10,628 bases of DNA from an uncultured Flavobacteriales bacterium (lineage in GTDB: Bacteria > Bacteroidota > Bacteroidia > Flavobacteriales > BACL11): assembly GCA_950069165.1 (NCBI GenBank), contig CATMIT010000054.1:1-10628 (forward strand). Reading direction: 5' to 3'. Position 1 is the stretch's first letter. Each line of letters starts with the position of its first letter. The notes beneath the pieces are model-generated. The model ran no database searches. It saw nothing but the letters and a program-made list of their open reading frames with translations, and had not been told where the DNA came from. Shown here one piece after another: positions 1 to 5,406 of this stretch. A program made the translations under genes and the position numbers.

Positions 1-769
1 CAACATCCGTTACATCCATTAGATGTGCTGGTGTTTCCATAAGTTCAATGTCATCAATCATCCAAAAATAATATCCTGAACCATTAACATTTGATTGAGT
101 AGTTCCTTCAAATTGAAATTCAATCTGTACATTTGTATTTCCTGGTACGGAAGTTGGCATTCTAACCAGTAATACATCATCATCAGGAGATGAATCGTTT
201 ACATCAAGATCAGTATGAACTTCAACTTGTGAATTATACATTCCATTTACATAGAACCTGATAAACGCTTGTCCTTGAAAAGTTCTGAAATAGCTATTCA
301 TTTTCACCATAACATCTGTGTATGTCGATAAATCAATCATGTCTGTTTTTAAATCACCATTATGAGGTGTTGGATATAATCCGCCTCCCATAGTTGATGA
401 ACTTCCATTATTATCGTAATAATCCGAATCAAAGATCATAAAGCCATTACTCGCGGTACTAGAAGAAATAGGGTCATTAGTTGCTGGATTATTATTGATT
501 CCGGAATAGGCCCCTCTACTTCCTGTATTAACTCCTGGTGAAGTGCCAGGACCTCTGTACTCCCAAGGAGCAGTGGAGTTAGTCCATAAAGAAGGAATTC
601 CATTTGAAAAATCTTCAGTCCAGAAAGGAGCGGCAGATTTTATGTTTGGTATTGTGCTTACTTTTTTAGTTGCTTTACTCTCTACAGTGAAGTTTGTAGG
701 ATATAGCATTTGTCCAAATGAAAGCATAGTAGCTAACATTAGGATAGCGATACTTAGAATCTTTTTCAT
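1..769 (-). CDS. Secreted beta-sandwich (choice-of-anchor J-like) protein, 3'-truncated by window edge
   Basis: This gene starts at the ATG at 769-767 and stays open for 256 codons to the window edge, so its C-terminus and stop are missing. Residues 1-19 form a signal peptide (MKKILSIAILMLATMLSFG, then Q20). The mature part resembles the choice-of-anchor J / MAM-like jelly-roll domains of Bacteroidota secreted proteins: PFWTEDFSNGIPSLW near the start, then TASNGFMIFDSDYYDNN, a block IDLSTYTDVMVKMNSYFRTF, and YYFWMIDDIELMETP near residue 240. The same landmarks occur in the same order in the gene just upstream, so the two are tandem paralogues. The gap between them is 32 nt with no recognisable promoter or terminator, which suggests cotranscription. 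A C-terminal T9SS sorting tail would be expected beyond the edge but is not visible. Its function is unknown; surface adhesion or carbohydrate binding is only a guess. Export and relationship to the neighbour are well supported. Confidence 0.85.
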   Translation of the reverse strand, partial: MKKILSIAILMLATMLSFGQMLYPTNFTVESKATKKVSTIPNIKSAAPFWTEDFSNGIPSLWTNSTAPWEYRGPGTSPGVNTGSRGAYSGINNNPATNDPISSSTASNGFMIFDSDYYDNNGSSSTMGGGLYPTPHNGDLKTDMIDLSTYTDVMVKMNSYFRTFQGQAFIRFYVNGMYNSQVEVHTDLDVNDSSPDDDVLLVRMPTSVPGNTNVQIEFQFEGTTQSNVNGSGYYFWMIDDIELMETPAHLMDVTDV

Positions 770-799
770 TTTAATTGTATTTTAAAGTTATTTAATTGT
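770..799. repeat. 9-bp direct repeat in the gap between the two secreted-protein genes
   Basis: The nine bases tttaattgt occur exactly at 770-778 and again at 791-799, start to start 21 bp apart (about two helical turns). They fill most of the 32-nt gap upstream of the truncated secreted-protein gene. The repeat is exact, but it is AT-only apart from one G, and chance is a real possibility in DNA this AT-rich. No function is assigned. Confidence 0.35.
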
Positions 800-801
800 T
801 G

Positions 802-2622
802 TTATTCAACTACAATTCGCTCAGTAATAGTGGTATTAGAATTGCTAATATTTAATAGATATACTCCCTTACCAAAATTAGATAAATCAATTTCTTGCTT
901 GAAAGTGCCCTTTACAAAAGTGGAAGTAGCATATACTTTTTCTCCAAGAATATTACTTACTGTTATTGTGTAATTATCAGTGGTAGTATTTCTTAAATCA
1001 ATTGTGATTTTTCCATTTGTAGGATTAGGATATACCTTAAATGATCCTTCAAATGCCGTTTCATTAATGCTAGTAGTAGTCCAGGGAGTTCCCATATTCA
1101 TTCTAATCATAGGGATACTTGATAGCCAGTACCAATCTCCAAAAGCACCAGAACCCAAACCGCAACCATTATCCTGAATAAAACAAGTGCTCGGCCGAGC
1201 ATTACCAGATACACTAATTGCAAAAGTATCCAAAGGATGGGCATAACCACCAATTGCAATCATATAAGCAGTTCCGGCTGAAAGAACTTGAGCACCATTG
1301 AAAGGGATGGTTACCCAATTTCCAAGATCAGTTGCTTGTATTGAATAATCATCCGTTTGTGCAAGCCAAATAGGATCTCCTTGAGGATCAACTTCATAAA
1401 GCGCTCCAAACATTACTGCATTCGGAACAGAAATATCAGCTACATATGCTGAAACGGAAGTCAAGTCATCCGTAACATAAATATCAAAATCAACACCAAG
1501 AACCATACCGCCACACGATCTTCCGACTCGCCAAGAACCATCTTTTTGCCCCCAGTCTCTTCCGTAAACAGAATCGGTTACAATAGAAGCCATCTTGGTA
1601 GTATCTGTAAGTGCTGAATCGCCTACACCCCAAAGGTCCATAAAATAAATTCCCATATTTTGTGGTAAGAAGGAATTAGTCACCTCTGCTGTATCTTGTT
1701 CTGCCATAGCTAAAGTAAAATTACTAGATGAATCTCTGAATACTTGCGCATTCAAATCATCTAGAACTTCAATATGTAATTTACTGTTTTGAGTAGCAAT
1801 TCCTTGATTTTTCAATACCGCTTCAAAATGATAAGGATTTGCAGTTACTTGATTCATAGGATTGAATGTATAATCCAGCCCAATACCTCCAGTAGTTAGG
1901 TAACCAATCCACCAACCGCCATAAGTTTCATCACTTATTGTTAATTTGTTGTCAGGGGTTTCTGTGAAAGAAACATCATCTAACATCCAAGCATAATCCC
2001 ACTCTCCTTCATAATGGAAACGGAAATAAACCACTGGTTGACTACCAGCTGTTGCAGAAACATTTACGGATACAAATTCAGGATTTGAAGATGCATCCGT
2101 TACACCCAAATCGGCATGTACTTCATACCTATCCCAAGTAATTGAATCGGTACTCACTTCTACAAAGACAGAATCGTGAAATTTTCTGTGGTAAGATTCA
2201 AAATTGATATTTACATATGCATAGTTTGAACAATCTACTGGGTAATTATATATTAAAAGTGCATTCTGATTGGTATAAGCAGTATTCAAAAAATCAGAAT
2301 CGTATAATGCAAATCCGTTTGAAGCTGAAGTAGATGAAATTGCTCCCATTGGTTGAGAATAGGGACCTTGAGGACCGTTAGAAGTGATGATCCAGTTTTG
2401 AGCGCCTCCCCAATCCAAATCAATTAAAGTCCAGTTAGAAGGGGTAGAAAAATCATCTGTAAAAAATGGAGGAGCTTTTGATAAAGATGCTGCTTGACTT
2501 TGTGATTGAGAATAAAATTTATTCAAATTTGTATTCATCACATTGTTTTTTTCATTTTCTATTTGTGCAAAAACACTAGTAGTAAGGATGGCTACACAAA
2601 TGCTTAGGTAAATTTTTTTCAT
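802..2622 (-). CDS. Secreted multidomain protein with C-terminal T9SS type A sorting domain
   Basis: This is a complete 606-residue secreted protein of unknown function. Residues 1-19 are a signal peptide ending SVFA, before Q20. Residues about 54-220 form a jelly-roll domain of choice-of-anchor J/MAM type (DDFSTPSNWTLIDLDW, TSASNGFALYDSDF, YAWMLDDVSF). Residues about 225-330 look like an Ig/CARDB-like beta domain (HFEAVLKNQGIATQNSKLHI). Residues about 350-510 are a further beta-rich segment with cysteines 370, 480 and 487 that I do not recognise. The last ~78 residues (from KVYPNPTNGKITIDL at 529) are a clear type A sorting domain, ending TERIVVE. The family route is Sec export, then T9SS passage across the outer membrane, with tail removal and often anchoring to surface lipopolysaccharide. 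The ATG is preceded by an A-rich stretch and a good promoter. The protein is likely a surface or extracellular adhesin-like molecule, but no catalytic motif is seen. Confidence 0.93.
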   Translation of the reverse strand: MKKIYLSICVAILTTSVFAQIENEKNNVMNTNLNKFYSQSQSQAASLSKAPPFFTDDFSTPSNWTLIDLDWGGAQNWIITSNGPQGPYSQPMGAISSTSASNGFALYDSDFLNTAYTNQNALLIYNYPVDCSNYAYVNINFESYHRKFHDSVFVEVSTDSITWDRYEVHADLGVTDASSNPEFVSVNVSATAGSQPVVYFRFHYEGEWDYAWMLDDVSFTETPDNKLTISDETYGGWWIGYLTTGGIGLDYTFNPMNQVTANPYHFEAVLKNQGIATQNSKLHIEVLDDLNAQVFRDSSSNFTLAMAEQDTAEVTNSFLPQNMGIYFMDLWGVGDSALTDTTKMASIVTDSVYGRDWGQKDGSWRVGRSCGGMVLGVDFDIYVTDDLTSVSAYVADISVPNAVMFGALYEVDPQGDPIWLAQTDDYSIQATDLGNWVTIPFNGAQVLSAGTAYMIAIGGYAHPLDTFAISVSGNARPSTCFIQDNGCGLGSGAFGDWYWLSSIPMIRMNMGTPWTTTSINETAFEGSFKVYPNPTNGKITIDLRNTTTDNYTITVSNILGEKVYATSTFVKGTFKQEIDLSNFGKGVYLLNISNSNTTITERIVVE

Positions 2623-2656
2623 TTTATCTGTTTTAGGATTTATAAAATTCAGGGCG

Positions 2657-2688
2657 CAAATATAATACTATATCTTGTTTTATTTCAA
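2657..2688 (-). promoter_or_regulatory. Bacteroidota-type promoter for the secreted-protein genes
   Basis: Read on the minus strand, TATATTTG at 2664-2657 matches the Bacteroidota -7 consensus TAnnTTTG. A TTG at 2688-2686 lies 21 bases upstream, within the usual spacing of the -33 element. Transcription would start about 28 nt before the ATG at 2622. It lies in the 96-nt gap after the NhaC-family gene, so the secreted-protein pair is probably a separate transcription unit. Only sequence match supports this. Confidence 0.65.
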
Positions 2689-2718
2689 GGATTATAATAA
2701 AATCTTATTTGTTCAAAA

Positions 2719-4143
2719 TCAAGCTTTTAATTTCTTTATTTTTATCCCCAAATAGCCATAAGCAATAGTCATTAGTGGCGAAATAAGATTGAAAAAACAA
2801 AAAGGTAAATAAGCAAAAGTAGCCACCCCTAATATTGCCGATTGTGTTGCTCCACAAGTATTCCAAGGGATAAGCACAGAAGTTACTGTTCCGCTATCCT
2901 CTAGGGTTCTACTTAAGTTTTCGGGGGCAAGTCCTTTTTCTTTGTAAGTATCGGCAAACATACGACCAGGCACAACAATGCTTATATATTGATCAGAAGC
3001 GGTGATATTGAAAAAGATACATGTACCAGCAGTAGTAGCAATTAAACTTCCCGTACTGTCAGCATACTTGATGATTGGCTCAGCAACTCTTCTCAGTAGC
3101 CCTGTTGCTTCCATTGCACCACTAAACACCATAGCACAAATAATAAGCCAGATAGTATTGAGCATCCCAGCCATACCACTAGTAGATAGGAGGTTGCTAA
3201 TCATCTCATTTTCGGTAGTAATGGAAATATCAGATCCCATTGCATTAATAACTGTTGAATATGCTGCACTAAAGCTAAGTGTATCAGTATTTGCTATTTG
3301 TTTTATCAATTCTGGCTGAAAGATGATTGCAAATACTCCTCCCAATAAAGTCCCTGCTAAAAGTGCAGGAATTGCTGGAGTTTTTTTAATGATAAGTACA
3401 ATTACCAAAACTGGAACTAAAAATAACCATACACTTACAGTAAATGAATTGCTGATGGCTTGTAAAAGTTCATCAATGTTTTCTGATGTGGAAGTATCAA
3501 AAGTAAAACCTATTGTAAAAAAAATGATTAGGGTAATTGCAAAAGATGGGATTGTAGTGTGCATCATGTATCTGATGTGGGTGAATAAGTCTGTTCCTAC
3601 CATTGCTGGAGCTAGGTTTGTAGTGTCAGATAGTGGCGACATTTTATCTCCAAAATAAGCTCCTGAAATTATTGCTCCACCAATTAGTCCTGTTGATAGG
3701 CCCAATACTTGCCCGATTCCTAAAAGCGCAATACCAATGGTTGCAATGGTACTCCATGAACTACCAGTGGCAAGTGAGACAATAGCACAAATAATACAGC
3801 AAGCAAACAAAAATATCTCTGGGCTTAATATTTGTAATCCGTAATAAATCATTGCTGGGACAATACCGCTAAGTAGCCAAGTTCCTGCCAAAGCGCCTAT
3901 TAATAATAAAATAATAATAGCAGGCGCAACTGATTTTATACTTTCACTAATTCCTTCAATAATAGTTTTCCATTTTACGCCAAATTTAATTCCGATAATT
4001 GCCGCTAATGCTCCTGAAAAAAGAAGTGCCAGTTGGTTAGATCCTCCTAAAACATCATCACCATATAATATTACATTTACAGAAAGCAGTGCTATTAAAA
4101 ATAGAATAGGCAGAAACGCTAATATGTATGGGGTTTTCTTCAT
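2719..4143 (-). CDS. nhaC: NhaC-family Na+/H+ antiporter-type transporter
   Basis: This 474-residue inner-membrane protein has about eleven hydrophobic segments and the hallmarks of the NhaC family (ion transporter superfamily). These include TGSSWSTIATIG at 126-137, GDKMSPLSDTTNLAPA at 165-180, ITASDQYISIVVPGRM at 380-395 and LEDSGTVTSVLIPWNTCG at 414-431. Family members exchange Na+ for H+, but some are malate/lactate antiporters, and a branch (MetT) has been predicted from gene context to import methionine. Its ATG overlaps the stop of the upstream PLP enzyme gene (ATGA, 4143-4140), so the two are almost certainly translated from one message. That coupling favours an amino-acid or sulfur-compound substrate, or removal of ions or protons linked to that metabolism; this is inference. 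The length is normal for the family and no key motif is broken. The family is certain, the substrate is not. Confidence 0.92.
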   Translation of the reverse strand: MKKTPYILAFLPILFLIALLSVNVILYGDDVLGGSNQLALLFSGALAAIIGIKFGVKWKTIIEGISESIKSVAPAIIILLLIGALAGTWLLSGIVPAMIYYGLQILSPEIFLFACCIICAIVSLATGSSWSTIATIGIALLGIGQVLGLSTGLIGGAIISGAYFGDKMSPLSDTTNLAPAMVGTDLFTHIRYMMHTTIPSFAITLIIFFTIGFTFDTSTSENIDELLQAISNSFTVSVWLFLVPVLVIVLIIKKTPAIPALLAGTLLGGVFAIIFQPELIKQIANTDTLSFSAAYSTVINAMGSDISITTENEMISNLLSTSGMAGMLNTIWLIICAMVFSGAMEATGLLRRVAEPIIKYADSTGSLIATTAGTCIFFNITASDQYISIVVPGRMFADTYKEKGLAPENLSRTLEDSGTVTSVLIPWNTCGATQSAILGVATFAYLPFCFFNLISPLMTIAYGYLGIKIKKLKA

Positions 4144-5351
4144 GATAATACGCCAACTTTTTTCATACAGTCCACCATAGTGTGGTAAGTTCTTTCAATA
4201 TCATTATCTAATCCGATAGAAATACGCACTAAACTATCAGACAGTCCCATTTCTTCTCGTTCTTCCTCAGGAATCTCAGAAGAAGTAGATAGACCAGGAG
4301 CTGAGAATAATGTTTTGTAGAATCCTAAGCTTACTGCCAAATAACCCAAGTTGTTATTCTGCATTTCTTCCATCAATTCATTTGCTTTCTCTTTCGTTTT
4401 CGTATCGATAACAAACATACCACCAAAACCAAAACCATCATTCATGCTATTTTTCATCATCTCATGTTGTGGATGATTTTCTAATCCTGGATAAATTACT
4501 CTCAGTCCATCTTTTTGGAATTGCTTGGCCAAATACATTGCATTTTCTGAATGTTTCTTCATTCTTAAATGTAGCGTACGGATATTTTTAAGGATACTAG
4601 CGGCACGCATAGCATCCATAACTGGGCCAAGTAACATAGCACTTCCTGAACTTACATCAATCATTTCTCTAATAAAATCTTCATCAGAACAAACAACTCC
4701 TCCAACAGTATCAGAACTGCCGTTGATGAATTTTGTTAGGGAGTGAACAACAACATCAGCACCCATTTTTGCTGGAGAAAAAATCAGAGGCGTAAAAGTG
4801 TTGTCAACAACAAATTTAATACCGTGTTTCTTAGCTACTTCAGCAATCGCATTAATGTCAGAAACCTCCAATAAAGGATTACTCATAGTCTCGCAATAAA
4901 TCACCTTAGTTTTATCAGTAATTGCATTTTCAATTTCTTCTAATTTAGTTGTATTTACAAAAGTTGTTTTGATGTTGAACTTTGGTAAATAGTTTTTCAT
5001 AAAAGCATAAGTACCACCATAGATTGTACGGCTACTAATAATTTCATCACCACTGCTACACAATTGTAAAAGGGTAGTGGTAATCGCTCCCATTCCTGAT
5101 GCGGAAAGAATAGCTCCTTTTGTAAATTCCATACCTGCAATTGCTTGCCCTAAATAAGAAGTGGAAGGGTTGGCATGGCGTGAATAAAGGTAACAGCCTT
5201 CACGGTTTCCTTCAAAAACATCTCCCATAGTTTTACCTGCTAAATAGGTAAAAGTTGATGAATCGGCTATGGATGGATTTACCCCTCCATATTCTCCAAA
5301 AAATTGTAAATCTTGTATTTTATTTGCTGGGTTTCCTTTTGTCTTACTCAC
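4140..5351 (-). CDS. Trans-sulfuration-family PLP enzyme (methionine gamma-lyase / cystathionine-enzyme type)
   Basis: This 403-residue cytosolic enzyme belongs to the Cys/Met metabolism PLP family. The PLP lysine is K207 in HSLTKFINGSSD; D183 (VVDNT) should hold the pyridine nitrogen; Y56/R58 (YSRHANPS) match the phosphate-binding pair supplied by the neighbouring subunit; Y111 in IYGGTYAF stacks on the cofactor; R376 (LVRIS) should bind the substrate carboxylate. Family reactions are gamma-elimination of methionine (methanethiol, ammonia, 2-oxobutyrate), cystathionine cleavage, or gamma-replacement. The cysteine typical of true methionine gamma-lyases (C116 in the Pseudomonas enzyme) is G113 here, as in cystathionine enzymes, so the exact reaction is open. 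The start is GTG at 5351-5349: an in-frame TAG lies upstream at 5375-5373 and there is no ATG between. No Shine-Dalgarno site is seen. It is coupled by a 4-nt overlap to the NhaC-family gene, and a -7 element lies just upstream. Confidence 0.92.
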   Translation of the reverse strand: MSKTKGNPANKIQDLQFFGEYGGVNPSIADSSTFTYLAGKTMGDVFEGNREGCYLYSRHANPSTSYLGQAIAGMEFTKGAILSASGMGAITTTLLQLCSSGDEIISSRTIYGGTYAFMKNYLPKFNIKTTFVNTTKLEEIENAITDKTKVIYCETMSNPLLEVSDINAIAEVAKKHGIKFVVDNTFTPLIFSPAKMGADVVVHSLTKFINGSSDTVGGVVCSDEDFIREMIDVSSGSAMLLGPVMDAMRAASILKNIRTLHLRMKKHSENAMYLAKQFQKDGLRVIYPGLENHPQHEMMKNSMNDGFGFGGMFVIDTKTKEKANELMEEMQNNNLGYLAVSLGFYKTLFSAPGLSTSSEIPEEEREEMGLSDSLVRISIGLDNDIERTYHTMVDCMKKVGVLS

Positions 5352-5353
5352 GG

Positions 5354-5385
5354 CTTTTAATTTTTTGCAAAACTAATATTAAAAG
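5354..5385. repeat. 8-bp inverted repeat around the PLP-enzyme promoter (possible operator)
   Basis: cttttaat at 5354-5361 and its exact reverse complement attaaaag at 5378-5385 flank a 16-base spacer holding the -7 element and the expected transcription start. A dimeric repressor site is one reading. Arms this AT-rich (one G/C pair) can also arise by chance. Confidence refers to biological relevance; the repeat itself is exact. Confidence 0.35.
5368..5375 (-). promoter_or_regulatory. -7 element TAGTTTTG upstream of the PLP-enzyme/NhaC operon
   Basis: On the minus strand TAGTTTTG matches TAnnTTTG. Sixteen bases separate it from the GTG start, giving a leader of about ten nucleotides, too short for a riboswitch. 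No TTG lies at the usual -33 distance, so the promoter is either weak or helped by a regulator. The 55-nt gap from the kinase stop shows no clear hairpin terminator, so read-through from the polysaccharide genes is possible. Confidence 0.5.
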
Positions 5386-5406
5386 AAATATAAAGTGTAG
5401 CCCTAA

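Noticed and set aside
543..785. Plus-strand open frame of about 80 codons opposite the first secreted-protein gene
   Set aside because: It lies antisense to a clear signal peptide and jelly-roll domain, has no recognisable motif, and runs across the other gene's start codon.
2689..2712. Hairpin (AATAA / TTATT) after the NhaC-family gene as a terminator
   Set aside because: The stem is five A-U pairs with no clean U-run. It is too weak to call an intrinsic terminator.
3002..3658. Two hydrophobic plus-strand open frames opposite the NhaC-family gene
   Set aside because: Antisense frames of membrane-protein genes are often open and hydrophobic. No family motif or promoter supports them.
5352..5406. 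SAM or other riboswitch controlling the sulfur amino-acid operon
   Set aside because: The gap is 55 nt and the predicted leader is only about ten nucleotides, too short for any known SAM riboswitch fold.
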